Shown here one piece after another: positions 1 to 8,097 of a stretch of DNA of 64,000 bases (position 1 is its first letter; the number at the start of each line of letters is the position of its first letter). Below the pieces are notes generated by a model. The model made no database searches, was not told the origin of the DNA, and saw only the letters and a list, made by a program, of their open reading frames with translations. Both the position numbers and the translations under genes were made by a program. The stretch is from Mycolicibacterium sp. lyk4-40-TYG-92 (GTDB lineage: Bacteria; Actinomycetota; Actinomycetes; Mycobacteriales; Mycobacteriaceae), in assembly GCF_030209435.1 (NCBI RefSeq), contig NZ_JARVRX010000002.1, forward strand, positions 186,001 to 250,000, read 5' to 3'.

Positions 1-54
1 ATAATGGCGGTGATGCCCCAGCACTGCGGCGAGCAGAGCGGATCATCCGACTGA
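1..54 (+). other. Possible 3' end of an upstream gene
   Basis: Frame 1 is open from the window edge to a TGA at 52-54, reading 17 codons that end in GEQSGSSD. It could be the tail of a gene starting outside the window, but the piece is too short to identify and may equally be non-coding. Confidence 0.2.
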
Positions 55-79
55 TGCCACACCCCGGCATCGGCCGGCG

Positions 80-98
80 AACCTCACCACCTGAGGTT
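80..98. promoter_or_regulatory. Inverted repeat upstream of bkdA (candidate operator)
   Basis: AACCTCA at 80-86 and TGAGGTT at 92-98 form a perfect 7-bp inverted repeat with a 5-bp spacer, 72 bp before the bkdA start. It is not GC-rich and has no T-run after it, so an operator for the bkd operon is more likely than a terminator. The regulator is not known from this sequence. Confidence 0.4.
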
Positions 99-170
99 TG
101 CCCTGGTCGCCACCGCGCTGAGCTTCTCGCGGACTGACGGCCGAACATGCCGTCACCGAAAGGAGGCGGT

Positions 171-1268
171 ATGGCTGACCTGTCGGTCCCCGGCCTGAAC
201 AACCGGGTGGACCTTGAACCCGTGCAACTCATCGCGCCCGACGGCGCGCCCACCTCCGACGAGCGGTATCGCCGCGACCTGCCGCCCGAGACGCTGGGCT
301 GGCTGTACGAGGAGATGGTCGTCACCCGCGACCTCGACGTCGAATTCGTCAATCTGCAGCGCCAGGGTGAACTCGCATTGTTCGCCTCGTGCCGCGGTCA
401 GGAAGCCGCGCAGGTGGGCGCGGCGGCCTGCCTGCGCAAGACCGACTGGCTGTTTCCGCAGTACCGGGAACTCGGCGCCCTGCTGGTCCGCGGCGTCACG
501 CCCGCCCAGATCAGCGCGGTGTGGCGAGGCCGCTGGCACGGGGGCCTGGGCTTCACCGAGAAACACTGTGCGCCGATCTCGATCGATATCGGGTCGCACG
601 GCCTGCACGCGGTCGGTGCCGCGATGGCCGCCCAACGGCTCGGGGAGGACTCGGTGACCGTCGCGTTCGTCGGCGACGGCGGCACCTCCGAAGGCGACAT
701 GCATGAAGCGCTCAACTTCGCGGCCGTCACATCGGCGCCGTGCGTGTTCTTCATACAGAACAATCAGTGGGCCATCTCGGTGCCGGTGCGCCATCAGCAG
801 GCGGGACCGTCGATCGCACACCGCGCCATCGGCTACGGCATGCCCGGCATCCGGGTCGACGGCAACGACGTGCTGGCCTGCTATGCGGTGGTGTCCGAGG
901 CGGCGCAGCGCGCCCGCGGGGGCGACGGGCCGACGCTCATCGAGGCCGTCACCTACCGGATGGGGCCGCACACCACCTCGGACGACCCGACCCGCTACCG
1001 CGACCCCGATGAGCTGAAGCACTGGGAGGCACGCGATCCCATCACGCGCTACCGGGCGTACCTGGAGCGCGTCGGGGTGTGGACACCCCGACTGCAGCAG
1101 CACGTCGAGAACCGCTCCCGTCGGCTCCGCACCGAACTGCGCGAGGCGGTTCTGACGGCGCCGGACTTCGACGTCGCGGACATGTTCGACAACGTCTACG
1201 CCGACATCACACCCGAACTGGCCCGGCAGCGCGACGCGTTGCTTGCCGAATTGGATTGGGAGGGTTGA
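171..1268 (+). CDS. bkdA: Branched-chain 2-oxoacid dehydrogenase E1 alpha subunit
   Basis: Thiamine-diphosphate E1 alpha subunit that, with the next gene, decarboxylates 2-oxo acids and passes the acyl group to E2. The protein shows the alpha-subunit core: HGLHAVGAAMAAQ, the ThDP/Mg motif GDGGTSEGDMHEALNFAA with NNQWAIS, and YRMGPHTTSDDPTRYR in the phosphorylation-loop region. I chose the ATG at 171 (MADLSVPG), which follows a strong AAAGGAGG Shine-Dalgarno. An in-frame ATG at 147 lies upstream of that site. Length about 365 aa is normal. It is followed by E1 beta and E2 in a tight operon equivalent to M. tuberculosis bkdABC (Rv2497c-2495c, formerly called pdhABC). Confidence 0.93.
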   Translation: MADLSVPGLNNRVDLEPVQLIAPDGAPTSDERYRRDLPPETLGWLYEEMVVTRDLDVEFVNLQRQGELALFASCRGQEAAQVGAAACLRKTDWLFPQYRELGALLVRGVTPAQISAVWRGRWHGGLGFTEKHCAPISIDIGSHGLHAVGAAMAAQRLGEDSVTVAFVGDGGTSEGDMHEALNFAAVTSAPCVFFIQNNQWAISVPVRHQQAGPSIAHRAIGYGMPGIRVDGNDVLACYAVVSEAAQRARGGDGPTLIEAVTYRMGPHTTSDDPTRYRDPDELKHWEARDPITRYRAYLERVGVWTPRLQQHVENRSRRLRTELREAVLTAPDFDVADMFDNVYADITPELARQRDALLAELDWEG

Positions 1269-1269
1269 C

Positions 1270-2322
1270 ATGACGCAGCTCATCGAGCGACCGCCGTGGT
1301 CCGGTGACGCGGAGCCCGACGAGCCGGAGCCCGCCGGGACAACGGCCACGGTCGCCACCGTGTCAATGGCGCAGGCCATCAACCGCGCGCTGCACGACGC
1401 CATGGCCGCCGATGACCGGGTCCTGGTGTTCGGTGAGGACGTCGCACAGCTGGGCGGGGTTTTCCGCGTCACCGACGGTCTGCACGAAACCTTCGGCGAA
1501 GCAAGGTGTTTCGACACGCCGCTGGCAGAGTCGGCGATCGTCGGGATCGCCATCGGCATGGCGGTCCGTGGCATGGTGCCGGTACCCGAAATCCAGTTCG
1601 ACGGATTCGCCGCCCCGGCGTTCGACCAGATCGTCAGCCACCTCGCGAAGTACCGGATGCGTACTCATGGCGATGTCGACATGCAGGTGACCATCCGCAT
1701 CCCGTCGTTCGGCGGTATCGGTGCGGTGGAGCATCATTCGGAATCGACCGAGTCGTACTGGCTGCACACCGCCGGGCTGAAAGTCGTCATCCCGTCGACG
1801 CCGTCTGACGCGTACTGGCTGCTGCGTGAGGCCATCTCGTCCCGCGACCCGGTGATCTTCCTGGAACCCAAGCGCCGGTACTGGACCAAGGGCGAGCTGG
1901 ACACCAGCGTGCCGGCGTTGCCGATCGGGCGGGCCGCGGTGCGGCGGACCGGGCGCGACGTCACGGTCATCACGTACGGCTCGCTCGTCGACACCGCCTT
2001 GGCGGCAGCGGATCTCGCGGACGGCCACGACCTGGAGGTCATCGACCTGCGGTCGCTGAACCCGCTCGACTTCGACACCATCGCGGCGTCGATCCGCAAG
2101 ACCGGACGGACGGTGGTCATGCACGAGGGGCCGCGCACCCTGGGGTTCGGCGCCGAACTGGCCGCCCGGATCTCCGAAGAACTCTTCTATGACCTGGAGG
2201 CACCCGTGTTGCGCGCCACCGGCTTTGACACCCCCTATCCGCCTGCCCGGCTGGAGAAACTGTGGCTGCCCGGCGTCGACCGGCTGCTGGACTGCGTGCA
2301 CAAGGCGATGAGCCAGCCATGA
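1270..2322 (+). CDS. bkdB: Branched-chain 2-oxoacid dehydrogenase E1 beta subunit
   Basis: Second E1 subunit, forming an alpha2beta2 heterotetramer that holds ThDP at the interface. Family landmarks are visible: [70 protein letters not shown] and the C-terminal transketolase-like block [15 protein letters not shown] with [12 protein letters not shown]. The start is ATG 1270, one base after the bkdA stop and preceded by GGGAGGG. A longer reading from 1243 would overlap bkdA without its own ribosome site. The first ~30 residues are acidic and proline-rich and precede the conserved domain. About 350 aa. Confidence 0.93.
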   Translation: MTQLIERPPWSGDAEPDEPEPAGTTATVATVSMAQAINRALHDAMAADDRVLVFGEDVAQLGGVFRVTDGLHETFGEARCFDTPLAESAIVGIAIGMAVRGMVPVPEIQFDGFAAPAFDQIVSHLAKYRMRTHGDVDMQVTIRIPSFGGIGAVEHHSESTESYWLHTAGLKVVIPSTPSDAYWLLREAISSRDPVIFLEPKRRYWTKGELDTSVPALPIGRAAVRRTGRDVTVITYGSLVDTALAAADLADGHDLEVIDLRSLNPLDFDTIAASIRKTGRTVVMHEGPRTLGFGAELAARISEELFYDLEAPVLRATGFDTPYPPARLEKLWLPGVDRLLDCVHKAMSQP

Positions 2323-3521
2323 CCGCGACACGGGACTTTCTGGTCCCTGACTTGGGCGAGGGACTGGAAGACGCGACCATCACGTCCTGGGCGGTGGCAG
2401 TGGGGGACACCGTCGACCTCAATCAGGTGCTGTGCACCGTCGAGACCAACAAGGCTGCTGTGGAGATACCCAGCCCGTATTCCGGGGTAGTGGCCGAACT
2501 CGGTGGGGCAGAAGGGCAGACGCTCGCGGTGGGCGCCGTGCTGGTCCGCATCGCCACCGACGAGCCGGCGGCTGAGGCCGCCCCTGCACCGAAATCCGAG
2601 GCGCCGAAATCCGAAGAGCCGAAAGCCCAGTCTCCGGGCCGCAAACCCGTGCTGGTGGGGTACGGCGCGGACGCCGACCTCGACACCACCCGCCGCCGGC
2701 CCCGAGCCAAACCGCGGGTGCGCAAGCTGGCGGCAGACCTGCACGTGGACTTGTCCGGGGTGGTGCCGTCGGGCCCGAACGATATCGTCACACGCCAGGA
2801 TGTGCTGGCTTCGGCGCACCAGACCGCCGATGCCGACCTGGTTCCCGTCAGCGGAGTTCAGGCCGAGATGGCGCGCCGGATGTCGGTGTCACGCAGGGAG
2901 ATACCGGACGCGCACGCGTCGGTTCAGGTGGACTGCGCCGAGTTGCTCCGGGTACGCGACACCCTGGCCGGGGCCGATGCCACCGTCACACCGTTCGTGT
3001 TGACGCTGCGGCTGCTGACCATCGCGCTGCGGCACCACCGCGAGTTCAACGCCACCTGGGTGCCGACCGATGACGGCGCGAGCGTGCATCTCCACGAATC
3101 GGTGCACCTCGGCATCGGCGTCGCGACGTCGCGCGGCCTGCTGGTGCCGGTGGTCCGCGATGCCGGGCGCCTCTCCACGCGGGAACTGGCCTGGGCGGTG
3201 GAAGGGCTGATCCGCTCCGCGCGCGACGGCACGCTGAAACCCGTTGAACTGCATGGCTCGACGTTCACGGTGTCGAACTTCGGGGCGCTGGGCCTGGACG
3301 AAGGCGTCCCCGTCATCAACTATCCGGAGGCGGCGATCCTCGGGATGGGCACGCTCAAACCCCGTGCCGTCGTGCGCGACGGCGAGGTCGTGGCGCGACC
3401 GACCATGACACTCACGTGCGCCTTCGACCATCGCATCGCCGACGGAGCCGGGGCGGCCGCGTTCCTCGGCGAACTGCGGGCCCTCATCGAAGCGCCCGAA
3501 CTGGCGCTCCTCGACGCCTGA
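2319..3521 (+). CDS. bkdC: Dihydrolipoamide acyltransferase E2 of the branched-chain complex
   Basis: E2 core of the same complex. Residues ~4-80 are a lipoyl domain with the lipoylation motif [13 protein letters not shown] (the K is lipoylated). An Ala/Pro/Glu/Lys-rich linker follows, then a peripheral-subunit-binding segment ([20 protein letters not shown]) and a 2-oxoacid-dehydrogenase acyltransferase domain ending in [15 protein letters not shown]. The usual active-site pattern DHR-x3-DG is present (FDHRIADGA). The ATG overlaps the bkdB stop as ATGA, indicating translational coupling. No E3 gene is nearby, so dihydrolipoamide dehydrogenase must come from elsewhere. The stop directly abuts the convergent hydratase gene. 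Confidence 0.93.
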   Translation: MTATRDFLVPDLGEGLEDATITSWAVAVGDTVDLNQVLCTVETNKAAVEIPSPYSGVVAELGGAEGQTLAVGAVLVRIATDEPAAEAAPAPKSEAPKSEEPKAQSPGRKPVLVGYGADADLDTTRRRPRAKPRVRKLAADLHVDLSGVVPSGPNDIVTRQDVLASAHQTADADLVPVSGVQAEMARRMSVSRREIPDAHASVQVDCAELLRVRDTLAGADATVTPFVLTLRLLTIALRHHREFNATWVPTDDGASVHLHESVHLGIGVATSRGLLVPVVRDAGRLSTRELAWAVEGLIRSARDGTLKPVELHGSTFTVSNFGALGLDEGVPVINYPEAAILGMGTLKPRAVVRDGEVVARPTMTLTCAFDHRIADGAGAAAFLGELRALIEAPELALLDA

Positions 3522-4274
3522 TCACCGCTGCTTGGCAGCAGCCAATCGGGCGGCGAATTCCGGTGACTCGATCGAGGCCGCCTGCGGGACGATCTCGATG
3601 TCGACCGCCTTCGCGTGCTGCTCGTAGTCCAGTACGCCTGGGTGGTCCGTCGCGCGCATCGATGCCTTGGTCGCCAACACCACGTCGCGTGGCGCCGCGG
3701 CCGGACCAGCGGCCAGCGTCAGTGCCGCGGCGACGGGGTCGTCGGCGACCTCGAGTGCCAGGCCGTGCCGCACGGCGGCGTCGGCGTCGAACTTCATGCC
3801 GAACAACAGTGCCGCCCGCGCGGCCTGCGGACCGATGGCTCGCTGCAGCATCCAGGTGGCGCCGCCGCCCGGATGGATCCCGAGCTTCTGGAATCGCGGG
3901 TCGAAGATCGCCCCGGGCCCCGCGATCCGGACATCGGCGGCGAGCGCGAGATTGAGGCCCGCCCCGACGGCCGGGCCGTTCACCGCGGCGATCGTGGGCA
4001 GCGTGCAGTCGGCCACCGCGAGGAATCCGTCGTAGATCACCCGCAGACCGTTCACGGTGGCAGCGCCCAACGCGGTCAGGTCGGCGCCGGCGCAGAACGC
4101 CTTACCGGCGCCCGTCACGACGACGGCGTGCACGCCGTGATCGGCCTCGGCAGCGTTGATCGCGGCCCGCAGGCCGGCTGACATCTCCGCGGTCACCGCG
4201 TTGCGGCGGTCGGGATCATTGACCGTGATGAGTGCGACGCGGTCGATGACCTGCGTCAGTACGAGATCGGACAC
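3522..4274 (-). CDS. Enoyl-CoA hydratase/isomerase family protein (EchA14-like)
   Basis: Crotonase-fold protein that probably hydrates or isomerises an acyl-CoA. It has the CoA/oxyanion-hole segments [11 protein letters not shown] and [25 protein letters not shown], then [21 protein letters not shown]. Position relative to bkdABC and plsB matches M. tuberculosis echA14 (Rv2486). Of two tandem GTG codons (4277 and 4274) I prefer 4274, because a TAGGCT -10 box ends exactly 6 nt before it, the leaderless arrangement. The codon at 4277 would add one Val. A perfect 24-bp palindrome lies just upstream over the -35 region. Its stop abuts the bkdC stop with no intervening base. Confidence 0.82.
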   Translation of the reverse strand: MSDLVLTQVIDRVALITVNDPDRRNAVTAEMSAGLRAAINAAEADHGVHAVVVTGAGKAFCAGADLTALGAATVNGLRVIYDGFLAVADCTLPTIAAVNGPAVGAGLNLALAADVRIAGPGAIFDPRFQKLGIHPGGGATWMLQRAIGPQAARAALLFGMKFDADAAVRHGLALEVADDPVAAALTLAAGPAAAPRDVVLATKASMRATDHPGVLDYEQHAKAVDIEIVPQAASIESPEFAARLAAAKQR

Positions 4275-4280
4275 CACCCC

Positions 4281-4286
4281 AGCCTA
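4281..4286 (-). promoter_or_regulatory. Leaderless -10 element of the echA14-like gene
   Basis: TAGGCT on the minus strand fits the mycobacterial TANNNT -10 consensus. Six nucleotides separate it from GTG 4274, so transcription would start at or next to the initiation codon. Confidence 0.5.
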
Positions 4287-4294
4287 TGGCCTGT

Positions 4295-4318
4295 GTTTTG
4301 ACTCACGTGAGTCAAAAC
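4295..4318. promoter_or_regulatory. Perfect 24-bp palindromic operator
   Basis: Half-site GTTTTGACTCAC is followed immediately by its exact reverse complement (centre between 4306 and 4307). It lies between the divergent echA14-like and MspA-like genes. Measured from the inferred start point at 4274 it covers about -21 to -44, over the -35 region, as expected for a TetR/GntR-type dimer. The cognate regulator is not encoded next to it. Confidence 0.75.
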
Positions 4319-4392
4319 CTTCCCTTGTGCGCCCATCTGCGACATAACTGTGCGATTGCTGTGGAGTTGGTGACGAAGGGTGCCCGAAGTTC

Positions 4393-5061
4393 ATGTTGAC
4401 GCGTTTTGCTGTGGTTGCTGCTGTGGGCATGTTGCTCCCGTTCGGGGCAGCGACCGCTGCGTTCGCCGACCCCGCGCCGGTCGGCGATGCGGGTCCGCCG
4501 GTGGATACCGGCGTCGTGGCCTCCGACGAACCGGCCACTGTCACCTCGCCGGACGGCTGGACGTTGACCGTGGCGGCCAAGGATGAGACCGAGCTGCCCA
4601 TCGCGCCGCTGACCACCGCCGTGAGCTCGCGCGAATACCTGGTGGGCGGCACGTTCACGGGCACGGTGACCGGTAAGGGCAAAGGCACCCTGACCGGTGG
4701 CACGCTGGAGGCCGGCTATCAGATCGGGTGCGGTATCGAGCTGGGGCAGATCCGTCTGGTGGGGTCGGTGGGTGCCTCGACCGCCAACGCGAACCTCTTC
4801 ACCGGCGCCATCCCGACCGGCGTGACGTTCCCGCTCGTCGGCAGCATCGAGGTCCACCCGAAGCCGGGCACGGTGACCCAGGTTCCGGTGGACAAGAAGT
4901 CCTTCAAGGCGGCGCCGGCGCGCATCACCCTCAAGGACGTCCACATCAAGGTCGACGGCTGCCTCGGACAGTCGTTCCTGCGCTCGTACGCGACGCTCAC
5001 GAGCTCCACCGCCGACACCGACGACATCGTCGCCTACTACGGCATCACGAAGACCGTCTGA
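4393..5061 (+). CDS. MspA-family outer-membrane porin-like protein
   Basis: Secreted mycobacterial porin-type protein, 222 aa against roughly 210 for MspA. Residues 1-25 are a signal peptide with an AFA/DP cleavage site. The mature part has the MspA landmarks: GWTLTVAAKDE near the start, SSREYLVGGTFTGTV, GGTLEAGYQIGCGIELGQI, and the C-terminal LRSYATLTSSTADTDDIVAYYG. Family knowledge says such proteins form octameric beta-barrel pores in the mycomembrane. Unusually it has two cysteines (C113 in the strand after GYQIG, and C190) that could form a disulfide. MspA itself lacks cysteine as far as I recall. Divergent from echA14-like, sharing the palindrome region. Confidence 0.8.
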   Translation: MLTRFAVVAAVGMLLPFGAATAAFADPAPVGDAGPPVDTGVVASDEPATVTSPDGWTLTVAAKDETELPIAPLTTAVSSREYLVGGTFTGTVTGKGKGTLTGGTLEAGYQIGCGIELGQIRLVGSVGASTANANLFTGAIPTGVTFPLVGSIEVHPKPGTVTQVPVDKKSFKAAPARITLKDVHIKVDGCLGQSFLRSYATLTSSTADTDDIVAYYGITKTV

Positions 5062-5088
5062 CCCGGACCCGGCAGCAGTGGACGGCCG

Positions 5089-5469
5089 TCAGTCGTCGTC
5101 TTCGTCCTCGTCGTCGTCCGAGAAGGCGAGCTCGTCGAGGGACAGCGGATCGTCGCTCTTGGGGTCGACACAGTACTGCTGCCAGTAGGACGCGCTGAAG
5201 AAGATCGTGTCCGACGCGTCGCCGTTCGACCCTTCGGCATCGGCGCCGACCTGGACCCACAGCAGGCCGTTGTCCTTGACCCCATAAGACAGCGCGTTCT
5301 CGTAGATGATGCCGCTGTCGACCGTCTTGATGTGCACGTTGTGGACCATGTCGGCGAGCGTGCCAGGGCTGCTTGGCTGTTCGGTGAAATCCAGGCAGCG
5401 CGTTGGCAGCCGGCCGGGGGCGGCGGCGTGCTTCCTGCGACGTCGAAGCTGCGGTGCCGGTTCTGACAT
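5089..5469 (-). CDS. Conserved hypothetical protein with acidic tail
   Basis: 126 aa from ATG 5469 (MSEPAPQLRRRRKHA). A longer reading to 5511 is possible. The N-terminal ~20 residues are basic, the middle contains VHNVHIKTVDSGIIYENALSYGVKDNG and a YWQQYC segment, and the last ~20 residues are almost all Asp/Glu/Ser. No catalytic motif or signal peptide is evident. I do not recognise the family. It lies convergent with the porin gene (27 bp between stops) and divergent from the membrane-protein gene at 5539. Confidence 0.6.
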   Translation of the reverse strand: MSEPAPQLRRRRKHAAAPGRLPTRCLDFTEQPSSPGTLADMVHNVHIKTVDSGIIYENALSYGVKDNGLLWVQVGADAEGSNGDASDTIFFSASYWQQYCVDPKSDDPLSLDELAFSDDDEDEDDD

Positions 5470-5538
5470 TGTCTGAGCGTTTCGTCGCGCCGAGCCTGAT
5501 TCAGCGGGCACAATGCGCGGGTCCAGAGGAAGGGGACC

Positions 5539-6450
5539 ATGAGCACCGACGCAGATTCGCCGGCATTGCGGCAGCGCGTCGAAGACCGGTACCGGCAGTT
5601 GGCGGAGATGCGCCGCCTGCGGCCCATTGTTGCGGTCGTGAACCGGTTCAACGAGATCGACGGCGGCACGCTGGGGACGGTCGTGTCGGTCCAGCTGTTC
5701 ACGACCGTGATCCCGCTCGCGATCATCGGCTTCAGCTATCTCACCGGGTTCGCGGACAACGCCAGCCCCGGCGTCGTGGTGAGCCGGCAGCTCGGGCTCG
5801 TGTCACCGCTGACCGATCACGTGCGGGCGGCGTTCGGCCGGGCGTCGGGCCTACGGTCCACGTGGACGTTCTTCGGCGTCGCCGGGTTCCTGGCGTGGGG
5901 TATCCCGATGTCGATGACCATCGCCGGCATCTTTGCCAAGGCCTGGCGCCGGAAGCCCTTCGGTTGGGGCGGCAAGCTGTGGCGCGGTGCCACGTGGTTC
6001 GCGCTCTACCTGTTCATGATCGGCTTGCGGGAACGCATCGCTTTCGGCGCCGAACATCACGGCTGGTCGCAGCTTCTCCTATTCGTGGTGTCGCTGATCC
6101 CGGTGTGGGTCTTCTGGACCCTCACTCCGGGGCTACTGGTGCGCGGCGGAACCCGGGGCCGGGCCGGACTGGTACTCGCGGGCCTGGCGGGCGTGGTCAT
6201 CGAGGGGACCATTCTGCCGCTGGCCGCCCGCCTGGTGTTCCCGCCGCTGTTGCGCGGGTGGGACGAATTCGGGCCCATCGGCGTGGCGATGGCGGTGCTC
6301 ACCTGGTGCGGCATCAGTGGAATCGGCTGGGTCGTGACGGCCTGCGTGGGTGCGGTGCTGTGGGAGCGGACGACGCCGTCGGAGACGGTCATCGACGCCG
6401 AGACCGATGAGCGCCCCCGGCAGGAATCGAACCTGCGACCTAGAGATTAG
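5539..6450 (+). CDS. Multi-pass membrane protein (YihY/BrkB-like)
   Basis: 303 aa with about six hydrophobic segments (roughly residues 50-72, 110-135, 150-168, 178-205, 210-232 and 245-280). The N-terminal cytoplasmic pattern RFNEIDGGTLGTVVSVQLFTTVIPLAIIGFSYL recalls the YihY/BrkB family, whose transport role is uncertain. GAGGAAGGGGACC precedes ATG 5539 as a ribosome site. The last ~13 codons (ERPRQESNLRPRD) run antisense through the tRNA-Arg gene. This peptide is a familiar by-product of reading across a tRNA, so the natural C-terminus may have been altered when the tRNA came to lie here. Confidence 0.7.
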   Translation: MSTDADSPALRQRVEDRYRQLAEMRRLRPIVAVVNRFNEIDGGTLGTVVSVQLFTTVIPLAIIGFSYLTGFADNASPGVVVSRQLGLVSPLTDHVRAAFGRASGLRSTWTFFGVAGFLAWGIPMSMTIAGIFAKAWRRKPFGWGGKLWRGATWFALYLFMIGLRERIAFGAEHHGWSQLLLFVVSLIPVWVFWTLTPGLLVRGGTRGRAGLVLAGLAGVVIEGTILPLAARLVFPPLLRGWDEFGPIGVAMAVLTWCGISGIGWVVTACVGAVLWERTTPSETVIDAETDERPRQESNLRPRD

Positions 6451-6485
6451 AAGGCTCTTGCTCTATCCAACTGAGCTACGGAGGC
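6412..6485 (-). tRNA. tRNA-Arg (anticodon TCT)
   Basis: The minus strand folds as a cloverleaf: acceptor GCCTCCG/CGGGGGC with one U-G pair, D-arm TAGCTCAGTTGGATAGAGCA, anticodon loop CTTCTAA with anticodon TCT, and T-arm GCAGGTTCGATTCCTGC. CCA is not encoded. The anticodon stem has a C-U pair at 31-39. It overlaps the 3' end of the membrane-protein gene on the other strand by 39 nt. Confidence 0.93.
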
Positions 6486-6615
6486 AACGCGCAGGAAGTC
6501 TATCCCGACGCTTCTGGACCGTGGCCATGGCAACAGCGGTATTGCCCGCGCCGTTCCCGGCGGCGGACTAGCGTTAGGGTCCAGCGCTGGGCAACGACGG
6601 AGGAGAGCGACAGCC

Positions 6616-8097
6616 ATGAGCGACGTGCCGGATTTTGACACGGCCGGGTTGCCCGAAGAGTTGAGTGCGGTTGATCAGTTGATGCATCGCGGGGAGGCCA
6701 ACCCCCGCACCCGGTCCGGCATCATGGGTGTCGAACTGCTGGACGTCACCCCGGACTGGGAGCGGTACCGCGCGGGATTCGAGCAGGCTTCCCGCAAGGC
6801 CATCCGCCTGCGGCAGAAGGTCGTGATGCCGAGCCTGCCGACGGCGGCGGCGCGCTGGGTGGTCGATCCCGATTTCAATCTCGATTTTCACGTGCGCCGG
6901 GTGCGCGCCCCCGGCGCGGGCACGCTGCGTGAGGTCTTCGATTTCGCCGAGCTGGCGCTGCAGTCGCCGCTCGACATCTCCCGTCCGCTGTGGACGGCCA
7001 CGCTGGTCGAAGGGCTGCCGGGTGGTGGCGCCGCCAACATCGTGCACATGAGCCACGCCGTCACCGACGGTGTGGGCAGCATGGAGATGTTCGCGAACCT
7101 CTACGACCTCGAGCGGGATCCCGCGCCGCGGCCGTCGGCGCCGCTGCCGATCCCCGAAGATCTGTCGCCGAACGACCTTGCGCGCCAAGGCATCAACGCG
7201 CTGCCGAAGGGCATAGCCAACAACGTCCTCGATGCCACGCGCGGCGCGGCGGGTCTGCTCGGGCGGATGATGCGGGATCCTGCCGACGCGGTCGGCGGGG
7301 TGGTCGACTACGTCCGGTCGAGCCGGCGGGTGATGACGCCCGCGGCGCCGCCGTCGCCGGTGTTGCGCCGGCGTGGTCTGGCGTCGCGCAGTGAGGCGAT
7401 CGACATCAAGTTCAGCGATTTGCACAAGGCCTCCAAGGCCGCCGAGGGCTCCATCAACGATGCCTACCTCGCCGCGCTGTGCGGCGCGCTGCGCCTCTAC
7501 CACGAGGCCAAGGGCATCCCGGTGGCGTCGCTGCCGATGGCGGTGCCGGTGAATGTGCGCTCCGACTCGGACCCGGCGGGTGGCAACAGATTCGCCGGGG
7601 TCAACATCGCCGCGCCCATCGGCGTCGTCGACCCGCGCAAGCGCATCCAGAAGGTGCGCGCCCAGATGACCCGCAAGCGCGAGGAGCGCGCCATCGAGGT
7701 GGTCGGTGTCGTCGCGCCGCTGCTGAACCTGGTGCCCGACCCCCTGCTGGAGTCCATGGCCGGCTCGGTGGTCAATTCCGATGTGCAGGCCAGCAACGTG
7801 CCCGGCCCGCCGGTCGACACCTACATCGCCGGCGCAAAGGTGGTGCGGCACTACGGAATCGGGCCGCTACCCGGGGTCGCGATGATGGCGGTGCTCATCT
7901 CCCGCAGCGGCTGGGTCACCGTCAGCACCCGCTACGACCGGGCTTCGATCAACGATTCGGAGCTGTGGGCCCGCTGCCTGCTCGACGGATTCAACGAGGT
8001 GCTGGCCCTGGGTGGGGACGGCCGGGCCATTCCGGCGTCGTTCGAGTTGTCGGACGAACAGGTCGAGTCGGCAGTGAACGGGGGTGCCGCACAATGA
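6616..8097 (+). CDS. Wax ester synthase/diacylglycerol acyltransferase (WS/DGAT) family protein
   Basis: Acyl-CoA:diacylglycerol acyltransferase-type protein, 493 aa, matching M. tuberculosis Rv2484c by context. N-terminal LSAVDQLMHRGEAN and central NIVHMSHAVTDGVGSMEMF carry the acyltransferase motif. The canonical HHxxxDG reads S146-H147-AVT-D151-G here: the second, catalytic histidine is kept and the first is Ser. The C-terminal PLPMAVPVNVRSDSD and SDVQASNVPGPP blocks (the latter resembling the family's NVPGP motif) are present. GGAGGAGAG precedes ATG 6616. It heads an operon with plsC and plsB2 through 4-base overlaps, tying it to glycerolipid or triacylglycerol assembly. Confidence 0.88.
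   Translation: MSDVPDFDTAGLPEELSAVDQLMHRGEANPRTRSGIMGVELLDVTPDWERYRAGFEQASRKAIRLRQKVVMPSLPTAAARWVVDPDFNLDFHVRRVRAPGAGTLREVFDFAELALQSPLDISRPLWTATLVEGLPGGGAANIVHMSHAVTDGVGSMEMFANLYDLERDPAPRPSAPLPIPEDLSPNDLARQGINALPKGIANNVLDATRGAAGLLGRMMRDPADAVGGVVDYVRSSRRVMTPAAPPSPVLRRRGLASRSEAIDIKFSDLHKASKAAEGSINDAYLAALCGALRLYHEAKGIPVASLPMAVPVNVRSDSDPAGGNRFAGVNIAAPIGVVDPRKRIQKVRAQMTRKREERAIEVVGVVAPLLNLVPDPLLESMAGSVVNSDVQASNVPGPPVDTYIAGAKVVRHYGIGPLPGVAMMAVLISRSGWVTVSTRYDRASINDSELWARCLLDGFNEVLALGGDGRAIPASFELSDEQVESAVNGGAAQ

Noticed and set aside
153..1574. Long open frame on the minus strand opposite bkdA/bkdB
   Set aside because: It is the mirror of GC-rich coding DNA: it has no family resemblance and no ribosome site, and lies entirely antisense to two clear genes.
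6616..8094. plsC read from a start 615 bp upstream inside the WS/DGAT gene
   Set aside because: The extra residues are an out-of-frame reading of WS/DGAT. The ATGA overlap at 8094 is the natural start.
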